Below, piece after piece: positions 34,197-42,244 of a DNA stretch of 64,000 nucleotides. The translations under genes and the position numbers were made by a program. The notes under the pieces were generated by a model. That model did not search any database, was not told the DNA's origin, and saw nothing but the letters and a program-made list of their open reading frames with translations. The stretch lies in the NCBI GenBank assembly GCA_040772225.1, contig JAXGYO010000002.1, forward strand, positions 2,073,890-2,137,889. The letters are read 5' to 3'. Origin of the DNA: JAAYED01 sp040772225. Its GTDB lineage: Bacteria; Chloroflexota; Anaerolineae; UBA1429. The number at the start of each line of letters is the position of its first letter. The first letter of the stretch is position 1.

Positions 34197-35276
34197 CTAG
34201 ATGATCTCGAGATAGTCCTTATCGGGCAGCGCCGGGAAGGGCGCCGTTGGCAAGGTCTGATACCAGTACGCCACAGAGGCGATATCGTCCTGCAGCGGCA
34301 GATAGCGATGCCCGCTACGCCAGCCCAGTGCCTGAATCGTCACACGGAGCCCCTCGCGGAAACGGATCGGATCCATGATGTGCCAGCGGTACATCCCGAA
34401 CCGGGTCTGTGAGTCATAAACGCCATCGGGGCGAATGATTTGAGCCAAGCCCGAATAGGGTGTGCTAAAAGCCTCGTACTGGTGCGTCACCTGGTTCTCA
34501 AAGTTGTACGAGCCGCAAAAATAGTCCTCGGTGCCGGTGCCGCAGATGGTGGGCCAGTCCTCGCCATCCAGGTAGAACTTGATTTCACCCTCGCCCCACC
34601 AGCCCCGGTTGTTGACTCCCCAGGCCAGATATGTGCCCACATACTGTCCCTGACCCTGCACGCCATCCAGGATGCTATAAACACTCTTGTAGGGGAGCGG
34701 GTTCACACGCCGGAACTGGGCATGGAAATAGCCCGTGTCCTCCGGCACCTCGGTGAGGGTGTAGTTAATCTGATAATAGAGCACCATCGGGTCGGTGGCG
34801 ATGTTTGTCAAGGTCATGCGACAATGCTTGCGGAATGGCATCTCCCAGTAGCAGTTGAATGCACTGCCCGGATTCACGCACACCGCGAGAGAGGTCAGCG
34901 GAGCGTACCTGCCCCAGCCGCAGGCGAAAAAGTCGCCGACGGGGCATTCGACAGAGGGCTGCTCCTGCCCGTCCCAGTAGATGCGCAGAATGCTATAGCG
35001 CCAATTGCCGGTGGGCGTCATCCAGATCTGCTGGATGGCGCCGGCGCCATCGATATCGGCCAACTCAAAGGTCTCCCCCGGGGCGATCCGCACCGAGGGG
35101 GACACCTTCCAGCCCTGTCCCAGATCGCGGGCAGATTCCGCCCCCGTACCCTCCAGTGCGAGGCCGCCGCCCGACCGCGCGCCGGTGAAATTCTCCGGGC
35201 TAATACTGCGGCTCTCTGCACCCGACAGGCGCGCCAGGTTGCCAAGGCTCATATTCAGGCCATTGAACGACACCAT
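34197..35276 (-). CDS. GH172 / DUF2961 glycoside hydrolase
   Basis: This 359-aa protein is of the DUF2961 family, now GH172, whose characterised members include difructose-dianhydride and D-arabinofuranoside hydrolases. Two jelly-roll halves are suggested by AGAIQQIWMTPTGNWRYSIL and WGEGEIKFYLDGEDWPTICG. The active-site loop is GTGTEDYF. No signal peptide is visible, so action on imported sugar is expected. GH51 lies 8 kb away; both act on furanosides. Confidence 0.88.
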   Translation of the reverse strand: MVSFNGLNMSLGNLARLSGAESRSISPENFTGARSGGGLALEGTGAESARDLGQGWKVSPSVRIAPGETFELADIDGAGAIQQIWMTPTGNWRYSILRIYWDGQEQPSVECPVGDFFACGWGRYAPLTSLAVCVNPGSAFNCYWEMPFRKHCRMTLTNIATDPMVLYYQINYTLTEVPEDTGYFHAQFRRVNPLPYKSVYSILDGVQGQGQYVGTYLAWGVNNRGWWGEGEIKFYLDGEDWPTICGTGTEDYFCGSYNFENQVTHQYEAFSTPYSGLAQIIRPDGVYDSQTRFGMYRWHIMDPIRFREGLRVTIQALGWRSGHRYLPLQDDIASVAYWYQTLPTAPFPALPDKDYLEII

Positions 35277-35323
35277 CGTACCCCTCCAAACGTGCTATGA
35301 TGCGCCAGCAGTATATCGCGCGC

Positions 35324-35527
35324 TCAGCTCAAGGACCAGCCCACGGCACCTGATAGGTCAGTCGCGTCCGATACCGAACCGTTGCACGATGGCGCCCGCG
35401 GGACAGCCCTCGACGCAGCGCCGGCCAGGATCACAAACGTGGACAAGTAGTAGCAGGTGAGCGGACACAGGAGAAAAGAGAGAGTCAGCAGCAACCTGCA
35501 GACCCGTTTGCGCCCGCTGCCAGACAA
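35324..35527 (-). CDS. possible small exported protein, TTG start
   Basis: This 67-aa frame starts at TTG 35527 with GGAGGGG 6 nt upstream. It has Lys/Arg residues followed by a long hydrophobic stretch (LLLTLSFLLCPLTCYYL) resembling a signal anchor. No homologue is recognised. The start codon and size make it doubtful, but it otherwise fills a gap of 285 bp that has no other content. Confidence 0.3.
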   Translation of the reverse strand: MSGSGRKRVCRLLLTLSFLLCPLTCYYLSTFVILAGAASRAVPRAPSCNGSVSDATDLSGAVGWSLS

Positions 35528-35561
35528 CGCCGTCCCCTCCGGTAACCGGACGAGTGGCCCG

Positions 35562-36779
35562 TCAGCGCCCGCCTTGCTCTGGCCAGTTTGCCGGATCTCC
35601 CAGCGTCAGCGCCAGCGCCATATAGCCCGCGGTCGCCTCCAGCAACTGACTCACGGGCATGCGTTCGTCGAGAACATGGGCCATCGCAGGATCGCCGGGA
35701 CCAAAGCCGATGCAGGGCACACCTGCCGCGTGCAAAAAGCCGCCGTCGGTAAAGAATGGCCAGATGTCCACCGGCACCTGACGATCCAGCGCGCTGTTCA
35801 GGGCCGCCTGCGCCGCCAGCAGACGGCGGTCGTCAGCCGCGATCCAGAACGGTGTAACCGCATGCTCAATCGTCTCCGAGATGCCCGTGTAGGAACTGAC
35901 CAGTCGCGTGGCCACGTTGACATCAACAGTGATGCCGGGCTCCAGACTGGACTCGGCGATACGTTCCACCACGGCGCGAGCCTGAGCCAGCGTCTCGCCG
36001 GGGGCATTGCGCCAGTCCAGGTGTACGGATGTCGCCGCAGGGATCACATTGCTGCTGGTCTGGTCCACATACAGCAGTGTGGGAACCGCCGTGGTATCAC
36101 CAAAGTCGGTGTTTCGGGCCATGGGAGCCTCGCGGAGAGCCAGCAGGAACCGGCTCAGCGTGAACGAGGGGTTGCTGCCCAGTTGCGGCGTGCTGGCGTG
36201 CGCCGAACGCCCGCTAAACGTGACGACAAACTCAAAGCGGCCGCGATGCCCTCGGCGCAGCGTGTTGTTGGAGGGCTCGCCGACGATCGCCAGGTCCGGC
36301 GGCGCCTCGGCAGCCAGGTGCCGCGTCCCCAAACCGCCGATCTCCTCGCCGACAACGGCAGCCACCAGCACATCGCCCGGAGGGGTGAGTCCCAGCTCAC
36401 GCAGCAATCCCAGTGCGTACACCTGCGCAGCGACGCAGCCCTTGTCATCCACCGAGCCACGGCCCCAGACATGCCCGTCAGCCAGTTCTCCGGAAAAAGG
36501 CGGGTACTTCCAGCGATGGGCATCGCCAGGATCGACGATGTCCAGATGGGCGTGCAGCATCACCGACCGTCCGGCAGCCCCGGGGATTCTCCCGATGATG
36601 TTGCCACAGCCATCGACCCTCGAGTCGATGCCCAGCGTCCGGAGCTCACGCGCTACGAGCGCCGCCACCTGCTCCTCGTTGCCGGTTCGGCTCGGCACCT
36701 GAACGAGCCGCTGCAGAAAACCGACCACGTGATCACCTTTGGCCTTGACCGCGGGCAACAGGTCACGGTATGCGATCAT
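35562..36779 (-). CDS. M20-family metallopeptidase (ArgE/DapE/CPG2-like)
   Basis: This 405-aa dizinc deacylase/peptidase contains MLHAHLDIVDPGD, GRGSVDDKGCVAAQ with the bridging Asp, the general-base Glu in VVGEEIGGLGTRH and the dimerisation domain start SGRSAHASTPQLG. M20 enzymes hydrolyse N-acyl amino acids or small peptides. Its ATG at 36779 overlaps the stop of the metallophosphoesterase gene (ATGA), which fixes the start. Confidence 0.85.
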   Translation of the reverse strand: MIAYRDLLPAVKAKGDHVVGFLQRLVQVPSRTGNEEQVAALVARELRTLGIDSRVDGCGNIIGRIPGAAGRSVMLHAHLDIVDPGDAHRWKYPPFSGELADGHVWGRGSVDDKGCVAAQVYALGLLRELGLTPPGDVLVAAVVGEEIGGLGTRHLAAEAPPDLAIVGEPSNNTLRRGHRGRFEFVVTFSGRSAHASTPQLGSNPSFTLSRFLLALREAPMARNTDFGDTTAVPTLLYVDQTSSNVIPAATSVHLDWRNAPGETLAQARAVVERIAESSLEPGITVDVNVATRLVSSYTGISETIEHAVTPFWIAADDRRLLAAQAALNSALDRQVPVDIWPFFTDGGFLHAAGVPCIGFGPGDPAMAHVLDERMPVSQLLEATAGYMALALTLGDPANWPEQGGR

Positions 36780-37453
36780 GAACCTCCACATTCCTGGCCG
36801 TCAAGAGATGCCGCCCTTTCCGGCACATCAATATCAATGAACTGGAACCCGTACGCATTGATCACTGTGGTGTCGTGATACTGCGTGCGTTGCGTCTCAC
36901 CGCGGTAGAGATGGATGTGCCCGTGCAGCAGATAGCGCGGCCGGAAACGCTCCATCAGCGGTAGAAAGGCCCGGAATCCCTGATGCGCCGGATCGGGCTG
37001 ATCATGAATGCCCCACGGCGAGGCGTGCGTCACCAGGATATCCACCCCCCGCCCGTAGCGATACCGGTTCAGCGTCATCTGGGGATACATGCCGAGCGCC
37101 ATACGACGCATCTGCCCCTGCGTGTACTGGTAGGGACCGTCATTGTAGCGGACGGATCCATCCAACCCGCCGATGCGCAGCCCACGGAAATTCACGATAC
37201 GCCGGTGCAGGTCTCCACATCCCTCTGGCCCGACCTTGAAGGCACCGTCGTCACAGTAGATCCCATCACCGCCGGCCGCGTGGTTGCCGTGCACATAGAA
37301 TGTTGGCTTGCCCAGCAGTGTTACGATGTATTCCACATAGTCATAGGGGAGATCGCCGCAACTCAGCACGAGATCAACCTGGCGAAACCGCTCAGGCACA
37401 TGCTGCGCGTACAGTTGCGGAACAACCACATCGCTGATAGCCAGAATTCTCAT
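36776..37453 (-). CDS. calcineurin-like metallophosphoesterase
   Basis: This 225-aa protein has LSCGDLPYDY, YVHGNHAAG, VTHASPWG and a C-terminal LHGHIHLY. These correspond to the GD, GNH, H and GHxH metal blocks. The first block is ISDVVVPQLY, without the His of the usual DxH, so the metal site differs from classical members. ATG 37453 is preferred over upstream in-frame starts because the domain begins directly. It is coupled to the M20 gene by ATGA. Substrate unknown. Confidence 0.75.
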   Translation of the reverse strand: MRILAISDVVVPQLYAQHVPERFRQVDLVLSCGDLPYDYVEYIVTLLGKPTFYVHGNHAAGGDGIYCDDGAFKVGPEGCGDLHRRIVNFRGLRIGGLDGSVRYNDGPYQYTQGQMRRMALGMYPQMTLNRYRYGRGVDILVTHASPWGIHDQPDPAHQGFRAFLPLMERFRPRYLLHGHIHLYRGETQRTQYHDTTVINAYGFQFIDIDVPERAASLDGQECGGS

Positions 37454-37532
37454 CACTCTCACCGCTGCGAGCCGCGCGGACACTGGAACCCGCGCCTATC
37501 AGACACAACACCGTGCCCTGCAGATCTCTATA

Positions 37533-38201
37533 TCAGGACGCTATCTCGTCATCGAGACGGATCCAGCCCCGTCTCAAACCGACCATGACGGCCTCTGTAC
37601 GAGAGCCCACCTGTAGCTTGCCAAAGATGTTGGCCATATGCGACTGAATCGTGCGGGGGCTCACATAGAGCCTCTCGGCGATATCACGGTTGCTGAGGCC
37701 CTCGGCCGCCAAACCCAGTACCTCCATCTCACGGTCGGTGAGTGTCTCCGAATCGGCTTGATGCGCCGAGCCCATGCCGTGTGCCACGCGGTCGAGCACC
37801 TTTTTCGCGATCGCGGGATGGAGCACACTTTCGCCCGCGTACACGCGCCGCACCGCGTTCACCAGTTCGCTCCCGCGCGAGTCCTTGAGCAAGTAGCCGG
37901 CCGCTCCAGCCTCGAGGATGGCAAACACATATTCGTCATAGTCATAAGCCGTAAACACGAGCACTGCGGTCCGGGGAGCGCGCTCTTTGATCCCCCGTGT
38001 GGCATCTATCCCGCTCATCACAGGCATGCTGACATCCACGACCGCCACATCGGGCCGGTGCTGGTCGGCGAGGGCAACCGCCTCCTGCCCGTCACCCGCC
38101 TCGGCCACCACAACAAGATCCGGCTCGCGCTCCAGAATACGGCGCGTCCCCTCGCGGACCACGATATGATCATCAGCAAGCAGTATACGAATGGGCTCCA
38201 T
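37533..38201 (-). CDS. NarL/FixJ-type response regulator
   Basis: This 222-aa protein has a receiver domain (acidic pair in ILLADDH, phospho-acceptor in VAVVDVSMPVMSGI, Lys in YLLKDS) and a C-terminal LuxR HTH (LTDREMEVLGLAAEGLSNR then VSPRTIQSHMANIF). No sensor kinase gene is adjacent, so it is an orphan in this window. A TTGTCG-16-TAGACA promoter may lie at 38266-38239 just before the mobile element. Confidence 0.88.
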   Translation of the reverse strand: MEPIRILLADDHIVVREGTRRILEREPDLVVVAEAGDGQEAVALADQHRPDVAVVDVSMPVMSGIDATRGIKERAPRTAVLVFTAYDYDEYVFAILEAGAAGYLLKDSRGSELVNAVRRVYAGESVLHPAIAKKVLDRVAHGMGSAHQADSETLTDREMEVLGLAAEGLSNRDIAERLYVSPRTIQSHMANIFGKLQVGSRTEAVMVGLRRGWIRLDDEIAS

Positions 38202-38295
38202 GACATCGCCCTCATCTGTTACCGGTCAGAATAGCATTGTCTAATAATACCGAACCTGATCGACAATTACCAGAAAGCGTGGTCACTCACCTAAA

Positions 38296-38344
38296 ATGTC
38301 ACTATACGGGTATGGTACTCTCAAATACTAATGTCACCGAGGGT
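38296..38344 (+). repeat. left inverted end of mobile element
   Basis: This 49-nt segment starts with ATGTCAC and has a second ATGTCACCGA 35 nt later. About 35 of 49 positions match the reverse complement of 39878-39926, by eye. Confidence 0.6.
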
Positions 38345-38449
38345 ATCGTGCCTAACACACATCGTATGAGCAGTTCAGCCAGTCTGGAGTTGGTTTTCTC
38401 GCATCGGGAGGAATATCTTGCAGCAGGAAGAAAGACCTGCTATCTAGAG

Positions 38450-39634
38450 TCAAATAGCAGAAGATGGGATTGTTGGCCTAACAGTGTAGGGCCGCTGCTC
38501 CTTGAGGACGATGTAGATGCGGATCAGGAGCTTGCGACAGACGGCGCCGAGTGCAGTGCCATGGTGCTTGCCCTCCTCGCGTTTCCGTTCGTAGTAGGCT
38601 TGGAGTTCGGGATCCTGCTTGATGGCGACGGACGCCACCAGCCAGAGCGCGTGGCGCAGGTAGGGTGACCCGCGCTTGCTCATGTGGGCTTCAGAGGCTG
38701 TGAACTGGCCGGCCCGGTAGACCGAGGGGTCAATGCCTGCATAGGCGATTAGCTTCTCCGGGCTGTCAAAGCGGCTGATATCTCCGATCTCGGCGACAAT
38801 GGCTGCGCCGGTGGCCGGACCAATACCAGGAATAGAGGTGATGTGCTGCGGGATCTGGCTCATCAGTGTCGTCAAGACCGTATCGATCTGATCGCGTTGC
38901 TGCTCCAGGAGCTCGATCTGGGCCAACAGGCAGCGCATCTCCATCTGCGCTGCATCCGCGAGAAAGCCAACGCCAACCGACAGTCGGGCCTGAGCCTGGA
39001 TCTGTTGGGCCTTCTCGCGACCAAACCGACCGCGGCTGGCAGCATGGAGCAGAGTTTCCAGTTCCTGCAGGTCCATCTCGGCAACCTCCTGTGCCGATAC
39101 GGCCTGCTCCAACAGAGCTCGCGAGGCCTGCAGAAAGACGCTGGAAAAGAGCTGTTCGTACTCGGGGAACACCCGGTCCAGGATGGTCAGCAATTTGCGC
39201 TTGATGTCACCGATCTGCTCAGTGAGACGAAAACGGAACCGAGAGAGTTCTCGCAATTGCAGCAGCACCGGGAGGTCCTGGCGCGTCGGAGATGGGTTGG
39301 CGATGCGGACAAAGTCTGCGATCCAGACGGCGTCGGAGCGGTCGTTCTTGACCTTGCGGACCCCACTGCGTCGGTAGGCGGCCACCTGCAAGGGGTTCAA
39401 GACGGCCACGGAGTAGCCCTGCTGAGTCAGGACGTCATACAGCGCCAGCCAGTAATGTCCCGTCGCCTCAAGAGCGATCATGACAGCGTCCGTAGCGGGC
39501 AAAGCCTGAATCAGATGGTCGAAACCAGCACGGTCGTTGGCAATGGAAAAGACCGCCTGCGTCCTTTGCCCTTTCTCATCCAACAAGGCAACGGCGTGTT
39601 GGCGCTTGGCGATATCGATCCCACAATAGAACAT
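38450..39634 (-). CDS. IS110-family transposase (DEDD recombinase)
   Basis: This 394-aa transposase has the RuvC-like N-terminal domain (YCGIDIAKRQHAVALLDE, and ALEATGHYWLALYDVL further on). The C-terminal transposase_20 domain is SIPGIGPATGAAIVAEIGD...AYAGIDPSVYRAGQ, with the conserved Ser in HMSKRGSPYLR. ATG 39634 follows GGAGGTGA at 5 nt. Known IS110 members use a bridge RNA transcribed from a non-coding end to choose the target. The gene appears intact. Confidence 0.92.
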   Translation of the reverse strand: MFYCGIDIAKRQHAVALLDEKGQRTQAVFSIANDRAGFDHLIQALPATDAVMIALEATGHYWLALYDVLTQQGYSVAVLNPLQVAAYRRSGVRKVKNDRSDAVWIADFVRIANPSPTRQDLPVLLQLRELSRFRFRLTEQIGDIKRKLLTILDRVFPEYEQLFSSVFLQASRALLEQAVSAQEVAEMDLQELETLLHAASRGRFGREKAQQIQAQARLSVGVGFLADAAQMEMRCLLAQIELLEQQRDQIDTVLTTLMSQIPQHITSIPGIGPATGAAIVAEIGDISRFDSPEKLIAYAGIDPSVYRAGQFTASEAHMSKRGSPYLRHALWLVASVAIKQDPELQAYYERKREEGKHHGTALGAVCRKLLIRIYIVLKEQRPYTVRPTIPSSAI

Positions 39635-39672
39635 GGCAGTCACCTCCAGCGATGCTTGGAAGCCAGGCGTCC

Positions 39673-39810
39673 TCATAACTCTACGCGACCCTCAGCCTTG
39701 TGGGTGATGTGCAGCTTGTCTGCAACCTGCTTATCCGAGACCTCGCGCAGAGCTGAGGCGACAGTCTTTCGGCCGAGGCAGAACCTCAAGGAGCACAACG
39801 TCGGCCTCAG
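39673..39810 (-). pseudogene. possible LuxR-type HTH relic upstream of the transposase
   Basis: A minus-strand frame ending at TGA 39673-39675 reads SDKQVADKLHITHKAEGR. This resembles the recognition part of a LuxR HTH (family pattern SNKEIADxLxISxKTVxxH). It is not preceded by a complete gene. It may be the end of a regulator cut by the mobile element, or chance similarity. Confidence 0.35.
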
Positions 39811-39877
39811 CTTCTACACCGTATTGTAGCCAGCCATGGGCTGGCATCATACACACATATATATACAAGGAGGAGGC

Positions 39878-39926
39878 ACTTTCGGTGACATCAGCAAATG
39901 AGTGATCCATCCCTGTTCGGTGACAT
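39878..39926 (-). repeat. right inverted end of mobile element
   Basis: Read on the minus strand, this end carries two perfect ATGTCACCGA motifs 35 nt apart and mirrors 38296-38344. Similarity fades outward toward 39945. Confidence 0.6.
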
Positions 39927-40011
39927 TTACATTTGAGTTGTCACGGATTCCGGGCGAAGTGGAGAGGATGGCCATGGGGTGAACGATGCCACGTATCCGC
40001 TCAAAATCAGG

Positions 40012-40884
40012 CTACAGCAGAGCGATCACCCCCAGGAGCCCGAGGCCAAGAACGATCATATACTCGACGACCACCCTCGGTGTGAGACGGCCCCAGAGGT
40101 GCTGCTGAACCAGTCCGGTGATCGTGTAAAAGGCGAGCAGCAGCAGGGCGGCCCCGGCAGGTGTGCTCAGTGCTGTGTAGTTGAGCGCCCAGATGAGCTC
40201 TCCCGTCAACAGGGCGGTCAATGCGGAATAGAGCCAGATGCGCCATGCCGATGTCTCGCTGTTTCGGTACAGCTCGACCGAGAGGAGACCGCTGGCCAGC
40301 ATGATGCCGGGCGCCGAAATTACGCTGCGCAGACGTGCGCCAAAGATGAGGCCGAACAGGCCAATTGCCAGAGCGTAGGACACGGCATTCAGCAACAGCC
40401 GCATGGTGCGCCGTGAGCGCGACTCGAGCGTGTGTGTGGAAAGCTGCATACCGATCACGCTGGCCAGCGCCAGCCCCAATAGCGTCGCGGCAGCGATCTG
40501 GTACCCCCACCACTGAACGCTGTGAACGGCGATGACACCGATTACTGTCAGCATCGTCGGCAGAGAGTAATAGGCCGCGCGGTAGGGAAAGGGCAACGGG
40601 CGGGCAGGTCGCCTTCCGGCGTCGCTTGGCGCGACCGCGGATACCATCAGGTGCGAGGGATGCCGCACCAGGGTGTCAACACCGGCGCAGATAAGCAGGA
40701 TTAACAGTACCCCCACTTGCACCGGCCCTGAAAAGCGCAGGGATAGCTCGGAGCCAAAGAGGTCCAGCACGAATTCTTGAGAGGGCAGGGCGATGAGGCC
40801 GGACAGGGTGACGGCGAGAACAACGACGCCGATCAGAACAACAAGTCGCTCATCGCGAAAGGTTATGGTGCGCGTCTCTGTCAA
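40012..40884 (-). CDS. polytopic membrane protein of unknown function
   Basis: This protein of about 290 aa has roughly eight hydrophobic helices (e.g. LVVLIGVVVLAVTLSGLIAL, VGVLLILLICAGV) and no recognised catalytic motif. TTG 40884 is preferred because AAGGAGAA lies 5 nt upstream; the longer frame starts at ATG 40926 without a good site. It lies downstream of the DegT gene (gap about 70 nt) and upstream of the mobile element's right flank. The 65 bases below its stop down to the element hold nothing recognised. Confidence 0.6.
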   Translation of the reverse strand: MTETRTITFRDERLVVLIGVVVLAVTLSGLIALPSQEFVLDLFGSELSLRFSGPVQVGVLLILLICAGVDTLVRHPSHLMVSAVAPSDAGRRPARPLPFPYRAAYYSLPTMLTVIGVIAVHSVQWWGYQIAAATLLGLALASVIGMQLSTHTLESRSRRTMRLLLNAVSYALAIGLFGLIFGARLRSVISAPGIMLASGLLSVELYRNSETSAWRIWLYSALTALLTGELIWALNYTALSTPAGAALLLLAFYTITGLVQQHLWGRLTPRVVVEYMIVLGLGLLGVIALL

Positions 40885-40953
40885 AGATTCTCCTTGAGCC
40901 GGGCATCCGGCGACCTGGCCCGGCAAACTACGGCATCCATGCGGCGCGCCTGG

Positions 40954-42222
40954 TCAGAACAGGCCGCGAGCCACCTTCTGGACGGCCTGAACGATCAGGT
41001 CGGCATCCTCGAGCGTAAAGTATTGGTCGATCATGATCATAACGGCTCGCGACAGCCATTCCAGCGACTGCGGGCACTGGTCACGGGTGTAGCCGCTGAC
41101 CTGGCCCTTGTAACGCGGGTCGCGCCAGGGCGCACGGCGGTCCTCTGCCAGGCCGCTCATCATAAAGGGCCAATGGCTGTAGACATGTCTGTCTGGTATG
41201 GTGCTGTCGTGGACGGTGCCGCAGGCGATGTTCTCTGCTACCAGCGCCGCGGCCATCCGTTTCGCCTGTTCAGCCGTTGGCGCGAAAAAGGTCAGGGTAA
41301 TGCCACAGTCTCCCTCAGGATCGGGCACGTCCTGCAACGTGATGCCCGGGATGCCAGCGAGGCCAGCGACGGCGCGGGCTTTGACTGCGCGGCACTGGGC
41401 CAGGATCGGTGCCAGACGCTCACGCTGCGCCCAGACCAGTGCTGCGGACGTTTCGGACAGCCGGTAGTTCTCGCCGGAGATCACAAAGTCATACGGCGCC
41501 TCACCCTGACTGCCCTCCCAAAAGCGCATGGCGGCGTCGTGCTGCATGCGCGCGCGGTCGTAGATGAGTTGATCGTCAGTGACGACGATGCCCCCTTCGC
41601 CCGAGGTAATCACCTTGTACTGCTGAAAGCTGAAACAACCGGCTTCGCCAAAGGTGCCCAGAGGCTGGCCATGGTAGGTGCCGCCGTTGCTCTGTGCCAC
41701 GTCCTCCACCACGCGTATATCTTGTCGGTGAGCTAACTGCATGATCTCATCCATGCGGGCAGGCACGCCGCGCATGTGGACAGGGATCACTGCGCGGGTG
41801 AGGGGCGTGATCTTGCGCTCGAGATCGACCGGATCCAGGTTGAGTGAGGCGTCCACTTCGGCGATCACGGGAACGGCGCCCACGGCGATCACGGCAGCTG
41901 CCGTAGCGACAAAGGTGTACGCGGGGATGATGACCTCATCGCCCGGACCCACATCGATGCCCATGAGCGCTGCAATCAGGGCCGCGGTCCCGCTGCTCAC
42001 TGCCAGGGCGTGCTGCCTGCCGAGCCTGTCGCAGTACCACTGCTCAATCCAACGCGCCCGCGAGCGAGGCTCGGCGAGAAAGCGAAACAGCGTCTTTTCG
42101 CGGAGGACCGCCGTGACGGCCTCAATCTCGCTCTCGTCGATCTCCGAGGAGCCGTGAAACCCCGCCTTGAGAAGTTCCTTCCGCACAGGTGTGCCGCCAT
42201 CGATTGCGAGCCGTTGGCTCAT
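40954..42222 (-). CDS. DegT/DnrJ/EryC1-family PLP aminotransferase
   Basis: This 422-aa aminotransferase-fold enzyme has LAVSSGTAALIAALMG, VVEDVAQSNGG and the PLP Lys203 in FQQYKVITSGEGG. Members aminate nucleotide-bound keto-sugars or, as in AHBA-synthase-like and scyllo-inosamine enzymes, cyclitols. No nucleotide-sugar gene is near, so a cyclitol or free-sugar role is possible. ATG 42222 follows GGAGG at 5 nt. It is 22 nt downstream of the homocysteine methyltransferase gene. Confidence 0.85.
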   Translation of the reverse strand: MSQRLAIDGGTPVRKELLKAGFHGSSEIDESEIEAVTAVLREKTLFRFLAEPRSRARWIEQWYCDRLGRQHALAVSSGTAALIAALMGIDVGPGDEVIIPAYTFVATAAAVIAVGAVPVIAEVDASLNLDPVDLERKITPLTRAVIPVHMRGVPARMDEIMQLAHRQDIRVVEDVAQSNGGTYHGQPLGTFGEAGCFSFQQYKVITSGEGGIVVTDDQLIYDRARMQHDAAMRFWEGSQGEAPYDFVISGENYRLSETSAALVWAQRERLAPILAQCRAVKARAVAGLAGIPGITLQDVPDPEGDCGITLTFFAPTAEQAKRMAAALVAENIACGTVHDSTIPDRHVYSHWPFMMSGLAEDRRAPWRDPRYKGQVSGYTRDQCPQSLEWLSRAVMIMIDQYFTLEDADLIVQAVQKVARGLF

Positions 42223-42244
42223 GATAACCTCCGTGCTGCTACGC

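Larger units (their letters stand above)
38279..39945. mobile_element. composite insertion: IS110-family transposase between inverted element ends
   Basis: An IS110 transposase gene lies between two imperfect inverted ends, each holding two ATGTCAC motifs exactly 35 nt apart. IS110 elements normally lack terminal inverted repeats. This therefore looks like an IS110 copy within the relic of another element, or an atypical IS110-type element. The segment 38345-38449 holds nothing recognised beyond the transposase 3' flank. The segment 39635-39877 holds a possible LuxR-HTH relic and a GCCAGCC/GGCTGGC hairpin near 39829-39845. Exact boundaries are inferred. Confidence 0.6.

Noticed and set aside
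40012..40926. Start at ATG 40926 for the membrane protein
   Set aside because: No ribosome binding site precedes it, whereas TTG 40884 has AAGGAGAA 5 nt upstream and begins just before the first helix.
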